From Streptomyces sp. NBC_01197 (GTDB taxonomy: Bacteria > Actinomycetota > Actinomycetes > Streptomycetales > Streptomycetaceae): a DNA stretch of 64,000 nucleotides. The stretch spans positions 4,889,001 to 4,953,000 of the forward strand of contig NZ_CP108569.1 in NCBI RefSeq assembly GCF_036010505.1, in the 5' to 3' direction. Under the pieces are notes generated by a model that was given only the letters and a program-made list of their open reading frames with translations, was not told the origin of the DNA and made no database searches. This document shows, in pieces, positions 35,636-44,336 of this stretch (positions are counted from its first letter, which is position 1; each line of letters starts with the position of its first letter). Made by a program: the position numbers and the translations under genes.

Positions 35636-36480
35636 CACATCTCCTCAAGGACTCGCTCGATCATGGCGGATGACGCTGCCATGTCCAACGCTTGGGCCCT
35701 GAGGTAATCAAACGCAAGTCTGTACCGGTCCAGTTCGTCGTCCTTCTCCATGAAGAGGGAGCCGAGGTGGATATCGACGTAGACGACGTCCAGGCTCGGT
35801 TCCACGCCGCCGAGGATCACGAAACTGCCCATGGCCGCCGAGTGGGCGCCCTTTGAGAACGGCAGGATCTGGAGGGTGATGCCGGGAGACTCATTGGCCT
35901 GAAGCAGTTGGCTGAGCTGCCCCTTCATCACCTCGCGCGAGCCGACTACCCGGCGGACCACTGACTCGTCGAGGATCGCCCAGAGGTGCAGCGGCTTGTC
36001 CCGGGAGAGGATCTCCTGGCGCCTCATGCGGATGTCCACGAGCCGCTTGGTCTCTTCGGCTGGCAGCCGCATCTCGGACGCGTGCTGTACGGCTTCTGTG
36101 TACTGACGGGTCTGGAGAAGCCCGGGCACGTAGAGGCAGTTGAAGTGGTCTTCGCGGAGTGCTTCGTCTTCAAGGGTGAGCAGGAGGTTCATGGTCTCCG
36201 GAATGGAGTCGGAGTAAGTGTTCCACCAACCCTGCTTCTTGGCGTCTTTGGCGAGCGACACGAGGGCGTTGCGTTCGGCGTCGCTGGCTCCGTACTCGCG
36301 GCAGAGAGCGTCCACGACGGGCCACTTCACTGGCCCTTCCTGAGTCTCATACCGGCTGATGGTCGCCTTTGAGACCGCGACCAGCCGCCCGGCCTCCTCC
36401 AGAGTCATGCCCTTGCGTGCACGCAACTTGCGCATCATCGAACCGAGTTGGCGTCGCCTCGTAGTGGTCCTCACTGGCAT
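35635..36480 (-). CDS. XRE-family regulator with DUF5753 domain (WhiJ type)
   Basis: 281 residues. The helix-turn-helix lies at about 11-65 (LRARKGMTLEEAGRLVAVS, KATISRYE). The DUF5753 domain follows, with LYVPGLLQTRQYTEAV and MRRQEIL and a C-terminal ITLQILPFSKGAHSAAMGSF. These regulators control development or secondary metabolism in Streptomyces. It abuts DUF397 downstream and is divergent from an ATPase gene, the standard three-gene arrangement. It may also control the membrane-protein/deaminase genes that follow. Confidence 0.93.
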   Translation of the reverse strand: MPVRTTTRRRQLGSMMRKLRARKGMTLEEAGRLVAVSKATISRYETQEGPVKWPVVDALCREYGASDAERNALVSLAKDAKKQGWWNTYSDSIPETMNLLLTLEDEALREDHFNCLYVPGLLQTRQYTEAVQHASEMRLPAEETKRLVDIRMRRQEILSRDKPLHLWAILDESVVRRVVGSREVMKGQLSQLLQANESPGITLQILPFSKGAHSAAMGSFVILGGVEPSLDVVYVDIHLGSLFMEKDDELDRYRLAFDYLRAQALDMAASSAMIERVLEEM

Positions 36481-36690
36481 GGGAACAGCCCTCCGCTGCG
36501 TTTAGGCCGACGGCCCGGCCGGCAACAGGCTATGACGCCGCGACGCCCCTGGTCCGCCAGATTCACCCGGACGGTTTTCATGAGAAGTTACACAACGAGA
36601 TTTCTAACTGCCATACTCGCTGCCGTAGCGCTACGCAGCGCAGTCGTACGGATACGGCTCGGCGCAGGCTGACGTGGCGCGGGAGGGAGT

Positions 36691-37323
36691 GTGGCCATGT
36701 ATGGCTTCGATGTCACTGAACCCCGGCTCCGCTGCGTCCTGCCGTTCGCGGCAGAGCCGACTCAACTGCGCCCGCTGAGAAGGGCCGTGTGGGAGCGGCT
36801 CTCTTATTGGGGCGTTCCCGCTCTCACGGATGAGGTGCAGCTCGTGGTCACGGAGCTGGCGACGAATGTGATCAAACATGTTGGCCCGGGGGTGGCGGCG
36901 ACGCTTGTGCTGGAGTCTGCCTATGGCCATCTCCGTGTCGAGCTTCACGACACGAGCCACGTGGTGCCGGCTCTGGCGGACCCGCAGTGCGGTGACGAGT
37001 GCGGCCGGGGGCTGCATCTGCTGGCCGCACTGGCGGTGGGCTGGGGAACCCTCGTCACAGCCACAGGAAAAGCGGTCTGGTGTGAGCTGGCGCTGCCAGC
37101 CGATCGGCGCTGCCGTCGCATTCAGCGGGCGTCGGCTGTGCTTGACGGCTACGGCCGTATGACAGGAGCGCCGACGCTGGCCGGCGGCGGCCGACGGTCA
37201 GCCCTTGAAGAGTCAGCGACGGACCTCATTGCTGATCTCCTGCACTGGCATGCGGCGCAGGGTGGAGACCCGGACGAGATCCTGGACCGGGCACAGACGC
37301 ACTTTGAAGCGGAGGCCGCGTAA
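36691..37323 (+). CDS. GHKL ATP-binding protein (RsbW-like)
   Basis: 210 residues. The N box ELATNVIKHVG, G1-type LHDTS and G2 ECGRGLHLL are present, as in anti-sigma-factor kinases. C-terminal extension of about 75 residues is unrelated to kinases. In Streptomyces such proteins sit next to WhiJ/DUF397 pairs, as here across 210 bp. Start at GTG 36691 (GGGAGG at 4 nt) or ATG 36697. Confidence 0.88.
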   Translation: MAMYGFDVTEPRLRCVLPFAAEPTQLRPLRRAVWERLSYWGVPALTDEVQLVVTELATNVIKHVGPGVAATLVLESAYGHLRVELHDTSHVVPALADPQCGDECGRGLHLLAALAVGWGTLVTATGKAVWCELALPADRRCRRIQRASAVLDGYGRMTGAPTLAGGGRRSALEESATDLIADLLHWHAAQGGDPDEILDRAQTHFEAEAA

Positions 37324-37355
37324 TGCACTGGGGACATGGACCAAGGCTCCAGCAG

Positions 37356-38108
37356 CTATGCGGTTCTGGGAGAGCGGGTGAGCTCCGCAATCTCGGCCCG
37401 AAGGGCAGCCGGGGTACGCCAGGATGCCCCGCGATGGTTTCTGTGGCACATGCGGTGACAGTTGGCACAGAGGAAGGCGAGGTCTTCCAGCTTCGTTTCC
37501 CGGGGTCCGGAAATATGGAGGGGGAGCGTGTGGTGGACCTCGATGTACCCCTCGCCGAGCGCCCCGTATCTCTCTCCGAAGTTGAACGTGCACACCGTGC
37601 ACTGGAGGGGGTGCCCGAGCCTGCGGGCTTGGCCGATCTTGCGCCTGCGCAAGGCAGGGTTGCGCTCACGGGAGATCGCCCACCGGGCCAGCAGTCGGCC
37701 CTCGGCGGCGGGGACTCCGTCCTCGGCCACTTCGTCCGGCTGTTCCGGGATGAGGAAGAGTTCGCCGGACGAGATACCGTCTTCGATTGCCTGGGCCGCG
37801 AGAAGCATCTCGGCCTCGCGCTCGATGAATGCCTGAGTGACGAGCGCGGTCAGCCTCCCGCCTCTGGTAGCCGGGCCCGCGTAGTCCGGCCGGCTTGTAA
37901 GCAGGTCCGCGCTCTTGCGGCTGATGCTGGCAGCCGAGCGGAACTCGGGCACCTGACCGGCGGCGTCCCCGTGCAGCGGCAGAGAGCGGAGCAGCTCGGC
38001 AAGCTCCTGTGTGGACGCCTGGTAGGCCCTGAGCTGCCGCCATCCGTCGTTCACCACGCGAGAGCAGATCAGCAACAACTCGTCCCAGGTCCAGTCAGGG
38101 CTACGCAT
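37356..38108 (-). CDS. HNH endonuclease of the restriction locus
   Basis: 250 residues. The C-terminal HNH domain has CTVCTFNFGERYG, IEVHHTLPLH and LAFLCANCHRMCHR, resembling McrA-type modification-dependent or type II HNH nucleases. The N-terminal 150 residues are helical and may recognise DNA. A TACGAT box 7 nt before the ATG (38108) shows a leaderless start and argues against an ATG 23 codons upstream. It is divergent from the cytosine methyltransferase, so it probably belongs to the same island. Confidence 0.85.
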   Translation of the reverse strand: MRSPDWTWDELLLICSRVVNDGWRQLRAYQASTQELAELLRSLPLHGDAAGQVPEFRSAASISRKSADLLTSRPDYAGPATRGGRLTALVTQAFIEREAEMLLAAQAIEDGISSGELFLIPEQPDEVAEDGVPAAEGRLLARWAISRERNPALRRRKIGQARRLGHPLQCTVCTFNFGERYGALGEGYIEVHHTLPLHISGPRETKLEDLAFLCANCHRMCHRNHRGASWRTPAALRAEIAELTRSPRTA

Positions 38109-38266
38109 GGGCCATATCGTATGAGTGTCCACTGTGGCGTGGCTGCCATTCTGAGCAGGGTGGGGAGTGCTGCACACTATGGAGCACGATTGTCAGTGGG
38201 TCATGTCACCCTCTGTGAGGGCGGGTCGCAAAGAGTGCCTGCCGTGCATGTTGGTAAGGAGGGTGC

Positions 38267-39409
38267 ATGACCAGCACTGAGAGGAAGTTCACCTCAGTTG
38301 AGATCTGCGCTGGGGCGGGAGGGCAGGCTGTCGGCCTTCACAACGCGCTGTTCCGACACCTCGCGTTGATCGAAGTAGATCCGCATGCGTGCGAAACCCT
38401 CCGGAAGAACGTGGTCGGCAACAAGGAATGGGGCGGGTGTGAGGTCATGGAGGAGGACCTCACCCAGCTCAAACCAGTGGAGCTGCGGCGTCATCTCAAA
38501 CTGAACAGGGGGGACCTGGATCTCCTGGCAGGGGGCGTTCCGTGCCCGCCGTTCTCTGTTGCCGGGAAGCAGCTGGGGGAGAATGACGAGCGGGATCTGT
38601 TTCCCGTCATGCTCAAGCTTGTGGAAGAACTCCAGCCCAAAGCTGTGATGATCGAAAACGTCAAGGGCCTGCTGGACCGGAAGTTTGAAGGCTACCGGGA
38701 CAGCATCTTGAAGCAGCTGGAAGAGTGGGGGTACCAGAAGTGCTACTGGCGGCTTCTGGAAGCAAAGGACTACGGCGTGCCGCAACTCAGGCCGCGTGCC
38801 ATCCTCGTTGCGATGAAGGCCGAGTACAAGAAGCACTTCCTGTGGTCTGCGCCTGAGATGCGCCCCGTTGTGACGGTTGGGGAAGCGCTCGGTCGTTCCA
38901 TGCAGCACCGGTTTGATGCCGTTGACGATCCTCGTGCTGAGGCCGCGCTCGCTGATTGGCGGGAAATGGCTTCGAAGGGAGTGGCGCCGACGCTAGTGGG
39001 CGGATCAAAGAAGCATGGTGGTGCCGATCTTGGTCCAACTCGGGCGAAGAAGGCATGGAAATTGCTCGGTGTATGCGGCCTGGGTGTCGCGAATGATCCG
39101 CTTGAGATGAAGGACCCGGAACGTGACCTCTTTGCTGCTGCGGGCCCGAAACTCACCGTGAGCCAAGCGGCTATCATTCAGGGATTTCCTGAGACGTGGA
39201 ATTTCAGCGGCCGTAAAACTGCGGCATATCGGCAGGTGGGAAATGCCTTTCCGCCACCCGTCGCGCAGGCGGTTGGAGAGCAGATCATCGCGGCCCTTGA
39301 AGCGAAGGGTAAAGCCGAGACCCTCTTCGATGTGCCAGCTCCGTCAGCGCCCGTCAGGACGAAGCCTCTCAACCGTAGAGGCGATCTTGAACGCGCAGGC
39401 GTCCGGTGA
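38267..39409 (+). CDS. DNA (cytosine-5-)-methyltransferase
   Basis: 380 residues. Motif I is EICAGAGGQAVGL, motif IV GGVPCPPFS with catalytic Cys93, motif VI ENV (Glu130), motif VIII QLRPRA and motif X QVGNAFPP. The target-recognition region lies about 195-290. With NaeI- and NgoMIV-like nucleases on the other strand, the expected target is GCCGGC, but specificity cannot be proven from sequence. AAGGAGGGTGC gives an ideal RBS. The last 66 nt overlap the convergent vsr gene. Confidence 0.95.
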   Translation: MTSTERKFTSVEICAGAGGQAVGLHNALFRHLALIEVDPHACETLRKNVVGNKEWGGCEVMEEDLTQLKPVELRRHLKLNRGDLDLLAGGVPCPPFSVAGKQLGENDERDLFPVMLKLVEELQPKAVMIENVKGLLDRKFEGYRDSILKQLEEWGYQKCYWRLLEAKDYGVPQLRPRAILVAMKAEYKKHFLWSAPEMRPVVTVGEALGRSMQHRFDAVDDPRAEAALADWREMASKGVAPTLVGGSKKHGGADLGPTRAKKAWKLLGVCGLGVANDPLEMKDPERDLFAAAGPKLTVSQAAIIQGFPETWNFSGRKTAAYRQVGNAFPPPVAQAVGEQIIAALEAKGKAETLFDVPAPSAPVRTKPLNRRGDLERAGVR

Positions 39410-39805
39410 TTCATGCTCCCAGAACCGGAGCACGGTCCAGCCGGCCTCTGTGAGCTGGTGATCGGTATCCCGGTCGCGCGCCATGTTCCGGGCAATCTTG
39501 TCCGACCAGTACCCGGGGTTGGTCTTGGGTGAGATGTAGTGATCCGGGCATCCGTGCCAGTAACAGCCGTCAACAAAGACGGCGACCTTCGCCCGGCGGA
39601 AGACCAGGTCTGCTGTCCGCCGGAGGTCAGGCAGGGGCTTAGCTGCCACGCGGTAGCGAAGTCCCTGCGCGTGCACGAGCCGACGGATCAGCCGTTCTGG
39701 TTTCGTATCGCGGCTCCGGATTGCCTGCATGTTTCTGCGCCGCGCGGCTGAGGATGCCCAGGAACCCTGCGGAGGTTCCCAGTCGTCGTTGGATGTCACG
39801 TGCAT
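39344..39805 (-). CDS. vsr: Very short patch repair (Vsr) endonuclease
   Basis: 153 residues. RNMQAIRSRDTKPERLIRR at the N-terminus and TADLVFRRAKVAVFVDGCYW with catalytic Asp66, followed by HGCPDH and KIARNMARD, are Vsr hallmarks. Vsr nicks T-G mismatches left by deamination of 5-methylcytosine, so it protects methylated sites of the neighbouring MTase. Its 3' end overlaps the end of the methyltransferase gene on the opposite strand by 66 nt. It starts 7 nt after the NgoMIV-like stop. Confidence 0.95.
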   Translation of the reverse strand: MHVTSNDDWEPPQGSWASSAARRRNMQAIRSRDTKPERLIRRLVHAQGLRYRVAAKPLPDLRRTADLVFRRAKVAVFVDGCYWHGCPDHYISPKTNPGYWSDKIARNMARDRDTDHQLTEAGWTVLRFWEHESPDACAFKIASTVERLRPDGR

Positions 39806-39812
39806 CGTTCCA

Positions 39813-40568
39813 TTACCAGCGGATCAGAGTGGGTGCGAGCTCTTCGTACGGCAGTACCCGCCGCTGTTCTACGCACTCATGCCAGTCGTCCTGTTGCTGT
39901 CTGTTTCCGACGACTGACACAGCATGCGCCATCGCATCGAAGGCAATGTGGTACACGGCATCGACCTCGCCCGTGCCCCGGGCGATAGCCGCGATTCTAC
40001 TCGGCAGAGGCTCTGCAGTGACTGTTACAAGGTGAGGCTGACGGCCGCGACGATGCCGGATCATCTGAATGAATTCGTGCCGGATGTTCTGGACTCGATC
40101 CGAACGGATGGTCCACTTACAGGAGACTGCAGCATGCAGAAATGGGTCAGGGCTGTGAGCTAATGAAGGGTCGCTGAGGCCCACGGTGACATCAGGCTTA
40201 ATCAGATAGTCGCGCCCAATCGCGACACGGAGTTCGGGGCTCTCCTTCACGAGTTCATCAACGCGGCGCAGGTGTGAGTACTGGGCGAATGAGGTGACAA
40301 GTTCTTTTCGGTCGAGCTTCCAGGTGCGCGTTGGGTCTGCCTCAGGAAGGATACGTGAGAGATCGGACATCACCTTCTGTTCCAGGACGGGGCCGGGTTT
40401 AGGTGGTGTGTCTGGCGTTACTACCCGCAGGGCGCCTAGGGAATCAAGAACTGATCCGGCTAGAGCGATTGACTGCTCATTATCGGAATCGGCGCTATTC
40501 GGGACGATTCTCCCGGTTTTATCGGCCTTCTTCCAGCCCAACAGGTCAGTCGCAAAGGTAGCGCTCAT
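39813..40568 (-). CDS. NgoMIV-family type II restriction endonuclease
   Basis: 251 residues. The C-terminal core has KPDV (Asp126), SCK (Lys151) and Glu165 at exactly K-X13-E, then LVTVTAEPLPSRIAAIARGTGEVDAVYHIAF, all as I remember NgoMIV, which cuts G^CCGGC. The spacing Asp126-Lys151 is shorter than the 46 residues of the prototype. The ATG at 40568 lies 18 nt after the NaeI-like stop; a TTG at 40583 is also possible. It sits in a row with Vsr and the NaeI-like gene. Confidence 0.88.
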   Translation of the reverse strand: MSATFATDLLGWKKADKTGRIVPNSADSDNEQSIALAGSVLDSLGALRVVTPDTPPKPGPVLEQKVMSDLSRILPEADPTRTWKLDRKELVTSFAQYSHLRRVDELVKESPELRVAIGRDYLIKPDVTVGLSDPSLAHSPDPFLHAAVSCKWTIRSDRVQNIRHEFIQMIRHRRGRQPHLVTVTAEPLPSRIAAIARGTGEVDAVYHIAFDAMAHAVSVVGNRQQQDDWHECVEQRRVLPYEELAPTLIRW

Positions 40569-40586
40569 GAATACAAAATCCAATAT

Positions 40587-41549
40587 CTATTTGGTGTGGG
40601 AAGGGAGCGAAGGGCCCGGTTCGATGGCATCTTCTGGCTGTGCGCAGCACCACTTGGTGCCATCAAGGGTAGCGCTGGGCCGGTCAGGCTGATGGCCAGA
40701 AGAACGTGTGACTCGCACGCTGACGAACTCGCCTTCACGTGGCGAAAGAACGCCCAGGCCCTCAGCGATCCTGCGATGACTCTCGTAGTCGCCCATGATC
40801 AGTATCCCTTCGCTCTGGAGGGCTGATCGCGCCCCACCGTTGCCGCGGACTCGCTTCATGTAGTCCTTCTGCTGGGCCACTGCGCGAACCACGTTGCGTC
40901 CGATGCGACGTTTCTGGACAAGGCGAAACAGCTCAATAAGGCGGGCCTGGCCAGATGAGTGCGCGAAAACAGTCGCGCGGTCTACGGGATCCATGTGGAG
41001 AAGGATGTTCTCTGGCAGTTCCGCATCGCGCCATAGCCAGAGAATCTTCTCCCTGTGAGCCGCTTTGACCGTGAGTTTCATGTCACGGTTGCTCCCGCCG
41101 TTGAGCCACTCTTCCCGGATGCGGAGAAGACCCGCACTCCAGCGGCTCTTGGAGTCGTCTGCCCATACGAGGAGACAAATGTGCCCCATGGCTTCGGGAG
41201 GGATCATCCAGCCCCCGAACTGCTGCGAGTACTTGCAGTCGACGTCCGAACCCGCGATCTTGTAGTCCATGTCGGTTCCATCGGCAAATTTGAATTCCCT
41301 TTGCAGGTTGATCTCAACGACCGTTCCCGCGTGGGTCTTCTCCGTCTTGAACAGAGTCTTCCAGTCGTATCGTCCTGTGGCCTCGCCATTCAATAGCTGA
41401 TCGATGGTGTCCCGCAGTACGGTGGCGAAGCGCAGGCCCGTCGGGTCAAGGCGCTGGATTTCATCACGCACGGCGAGTAGTGCGTAATCCTCAGCCCATT
41501 GGGGGGCGCCAGAGATGCCGGTAGCTGCGTTCAGGTCGCATGGTAGCAA
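40587..41549 (-). CDS. NaeI-family type IIE restriction endonuclease
   Basis: 320 residues, close to the 317 of NaeI. The endonuclease domain keeps all catalytic residues with NaeI spacing: Glu79 (VVEINLQ), Asp95, Asp104 and Lys106 (VDCKYS), equivalent to Glu70, Asp86, Asp95 and Lys97. Leu52 corresponds to Leu43, whose change to Lys turns NaeI into a topoisomerase. The C-terminal half, with HMDP, VQKRRIGRNVVRAVAQQKDY and RVRGNGGAR, matches the CAP-like effector domain. NaeI cuts GCC^GGC after binding two sites. TTG start with AAGGA at about 7 nt. Confidence 0.93.
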   Translation of the reverse strand: MLPCDLNAATGISGAPQWAEDYALLAVRDEIQRLDPTGLRFATVLRDTIDQLLNGEATGRYDWKTLFKTEKTHAGTVVEINLQREFKFADGTDMDYKIAGSDVDCKYSQQFGGWMIPPEAMGHICLLVWADDSKSRWSAGLLRIREEWLNGGSNRDMKLTVKAAHREKILWLWRDAELPENILLHMDPVDRATVFAHSSGQARLIELFRLVQKRRIGRNVVRAVAQQKDYMKRVRGNGGARSALQSEGILIMGDYESHRRIAEGLGVLSPREGEFVSVRVTRSSGHQPDRPSATLDGTKWCCAQPEDAIEPGPSLPSHTK

Positions 41550-41640
41550 GAGGTCGTCCTTCTGGCTGTTGAGGAAATTTTTATCGAGGCGGATCTTATG
41601 GGTTCACATCCACGTTCGCTTTACTCTCATAAAGTGAGCT

Positions 41641-41662
41641 CTTTGTCCGGAAACGGACAAGG
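41641..41662. promoter_or_regulatory. GAAA-loop hairpin before the NaeI-like gene
   Basis: TTGTCCG (41643-41649) and CGGACAA (41654-41660) flank GAAA; two further pairs extend the stem to 9 positions. It lies 3 nt beyond the stop of the truncated ATPase and about 90 nt before the endonuclease start, so it could terminate or attenuate transcription or serve as an operator for a restriction control protein. Confidence 0.5.
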
Positions 41663-41664
41663 CG

Positions 41665-41997
41665 TCAGTGTCCGAGAGCTTCAGGAGGATAGTTCTGACG
41701 CCCGCCCACCGTCATGGCGACATCCAGATCCTCATCATCCGTCCCCATGCCGTCGTCGATGACGAGCAGGCTGGCGAGACGGTCGTCTTCCCGCAGGAAG
41801 CTGACGACTACGTTCTGGGAACGGGCGTCCACTGAGTTGTCGATGAGGTCGGCGATGGCTGCCGCAAAGCTGTAGCCCTGGTGGGTCAGAGAGTCGACGT
41901 AGCGCGCTGCAGAAGGGAGCAGCTGTTTGCTGCCGGAGGTAGGGACCTCGAACTGCCAGTCAACGGTGGGCTCACAGGGCATGTGTTCCTCGCGCAC
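41665..41997 (-). pseudogene. Truncated MORC-like GHKL ATPase
   Basis: 110 residues representing only the start of a para-MORC or HSP90-like ATPase. The N box ADLIDNSVDARSQ and the G1 motif VIDDGMGTD are intact. The frame stops at PPEALGH, exactly where the conserved FGLGLK phosphate loop should begin, and no remainder exists downstream. Full-length members of about 500-600 residues accompany Vsr, cytosine methyltransferases and restriction enzymes in bacteria. It is most likely a deletion remnant. Starts at a GTG (41997) or ATG 41982. Confidence 0.75.
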
Positions 41998-42536
41998 ACA
42001 GAGGACTGGGCCTGCGTGGGGGATAGGGCGGCCAGTCGAGTCAGGATTACCAGATGTGAAGATACTGCAATGGGCTACTGGCTGGCATGTGTACTCGTCA
42101 TGTTGGCCGAAAGAGGCAAGGGTCCGCCCGTCCTTCGTCGTTCGGGGGCGGACTACGCAACAACCCGAGTGGGACCGCCCGTCAAAGAGTTGGCCAGCCC
42201 TTGCTTCAGATGCGGACCGTGATCTTGTTTGGCAGGGCGGTGTGGGACAGTCCGGCCATGTTGATCATCGTGAGTTGTGCGGACTGGCAAGGAGGCGGTG
42301 GTCGCAGGTCACAGCATGGTTGCGTGCTCGACCGACCGGGCTTGCGCGCCGCTTTCTGGGTAGCTGCGGGTTACAGGAATGCCGATCTCTCTCGGTGAGC
42401 GGCGTGCGGTGCGGCTGTATGGCCTCCCGTCGAGTTGCCCCCGGGAGTAGTCCCCGGCCCCGACCAAGTGGCGGTATGGGAGAAGTCACAGGCCGACGGC
42501 TGGCGAAGCCGGGGCGCAGTGACAAGGGGATGTCGC
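41998..42536. other. 539-bp spacer between restriction island and permease
   Basis: No gene was recognised on either strand. The composition is mixed and open frames there show no coding bias. It may be the degenerate right end of the island, though no direct repeat, integrase or att site is visible. The last 20 bp carry the RBS AAGGGGA of the permease. Confidence 0.5.
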
Positions 42537-44207
42537 ATGGCCGATATATCCAACTCTCCGAGTGGATCCTCGGAGCAACCAAGACTCCGGCGGGACATGG
42601 GCCGGGTCGGTCTGTTGTTCGCTGGTGTGGGGTCGATCATTGGCTCGGGCTGGCTCTTCGGTGCGCTCAATGCGGCCAAGCTGGCTGGGCCCGCCTCGAT
42701 CTTCTCCTGGGCGATCGCCGCCGTGATGATCCTGCTCATTGGGCTGTGTTTCGCCGAGCTGGGGACCATGTTTCCGGTATCCGGTGGTGTGGTGCGTTTT
42801 CCGCATATCTCCTTCGGGTCGTTCGCCAGTTACACCATGGGGTGGATCAACTGGATCGCCGCGGCGACCGTCGCCCCCATTGAGGTGGAAGGCGCCCTGC
42901 AATACGCCACTAAATGGGCAGACTTCACCCAATTCCATCCGAAAACCGGGACTCATACGCTGACGTCACTCGGTTATGTCATCGCGGTCATCGCGATGGC
43001 GTTCTTCGTGGCGCTGAACTACTTCGGTATCCGCTGGTTCGCGCGGGTCAACAACGTACTGGTGTGGTGGAAGCTGGCAGTCATCATCATGGTGATCGTC
43101 GCCTTCGCCATCACGGCGTTCCATGGCCGGAACTTCACCGCCGCGGCGTACGGCGGGTTCGCGCCGGGTGGGATGAAAGGCATCTTCACTGCCATCTCCA
43201 CCGCTGGGATCACCTTCTCCTTCCTCGGTTTCCGCCAAGGTGTCGAGCTGGCGGGAGAGACGGACAACCCCAAGCGCAACGTCCCGTTCGCGATCATCGG
43301 TTCGGTGCTGCTCACCGGAGTGATCTACATCCTGCTGGAGATCGCCTTCATCGCCTCGGTCCCCGGCCACGATCTGAAGTCTTCCGGCGGCTGGCTCAAC
43401 CTGGCGTTCGCCAACGACTTCGGTCCACTCGCCGCGATCGCCGGCGCTATCGGGCTCGGCTGGCTGGCGTACATCCTGTATATCGACGCCGTGATCTCTC
43501 CTGCGGACACCGGTCTGGTCTACACCACGGTTACGGCCCGTATCTCGTACGCCATGGGGCGGAACGGGAACGCGCCGGAAGCGCTGACGAAGACGACCTC
43601 GCCTGGAGCGCCGATGATCAGTCTGATCGTCACGTTCGTGCTGGGGCTGATCGTCTTTCTGCCCTTCCCGAGCTGGCAGCAGCTGGTCGGATTCATCACC
43701 TCCGCGACGGTGCTGTCCTTCGGTTCCGGTCCGGTCGTGCTGGCTGCGATGCGGCGCCAGATACCGGACTGGAACCGGCCGTTCCGGGTGCCCGGCGGTG
43801 ATGTGATTCCGTTCCTCGGGCTGTACTCGGCGAACCTGATCGTCTACTGGGCCGGCTGGAACACCAACTGGAAGCTGTTCGCGACCATCGGTATCGGCTT
43901 CGTCCTTCTGGCGATCTTCGAGATCACCGGCAAGGGCCGTGCCCCGAAGCTGGACTGGGCGTCGGGCCTGCCGTGGGTGGCGCCGTGGCTGGTGGGTCTG
44001 GCCCTCATCAGCTGGGTGGGCGATTACGACGGCGGCCTCGGTTACATCGGGCTCGGCTGGGGCTTCCTGGTCAACCTGGCACTCGCCGCGATCGTCTATG
44101 TACTGGCCCTGCGGTCCAAGCTGCCCACGGTGCGGGTGGAGCAGCACATCGAGGAAGCCCGTCATGAGGCCCGGGTCGAGGAAGAGGAGCTCGGGCTGCC
44201 GGCGTAA
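42537..44207 (+). CDS. APC-family amino-acid permease
   Basis: 556 residues, 12-14 membrane segments. MGRVGLLFAGVGSIIGSGWLFG is TM1, ISFGSFASYTMGWINWIAA follows, and GFRQGVELAGETDNPKRNVPFAI marks the central region. The long size and the conserved NPKRNVP resemble the YveA/aspartate:proton type of the APC family. Substrate not determined. The C-terminus is a charged acidic tail (VEQHIEEARHEARVEEEELG). ATG with AAGGGGA. It stands alone, and G+C returns to core values. Confidence 0.9.
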   Translation: MADISNSPSGSSEQPRLRRDMGRVGLLFAGVGSIIGSGWLFGALNAAKLAGPASIFSWAIAAVMILLIGLCFAELGTMFPVSGGVVRFPHISFGSFASYTMGWINWIAAATVAPIEVEGALQYATKWADFTQFHPKTGTHTLTSLGYVIAVIAMAFFVALNYFGIRWFARVNNVLVWWKLAVIIMVIVAFAITAFHGRNFTAAAYGGFAPGGMKGIFTAISTAGITFSFLGFRQGVELAGETDNPKRNVPFAIIGSVLLTGVIYILLEIAFIASVPGHDLKSSGGWLNLAFANDFGPLAAIAGAIGLGWLAYILYIDAVISPADTGLVYTTVTARISYAMGRNGNAPEALTKTTSPGAPMISLIVTFVLGLIVFLPFPSWQQLVGFITSATVLSFGSGPVVLAAMRRQIPDWNRPFRVPGGDVIPFLGLYSANLIVYWAGWNTNWKLFATIGIGFVLLAIFEITGKGRAPKLDWASGLPWVAPWLVGLALISWVGDYDGGLGYIGLGWGFLVNLALAAIVYVLALRSKLPTVRVEQHIEEARHEARVEEEELGLPA

Positions 44208-44336
44208 CGGGCGTCCGCCTGCGGTGGTGTGAGCGTTGCCGAACGTGTGCCGCTCACACCACCCGGCCGACTGCGAAGGGGTCGCCCGGCCCAGGCGAGG
44301 TCAGTGGAGGCAGGGCGCCACGCGTACCGTGCCTGT

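Noticed and set aside
41998..42536. Open frames in the spacer before the permease
   Set aside because: They lack coding bias, RBS and recognisable motifs; the real permease starts at 42537.
31860..42536. Integrative element with att sites
   Set aside because: Lower G+C suggests acquisition, but no integrase, transposase or flanking direct repeats were seen.
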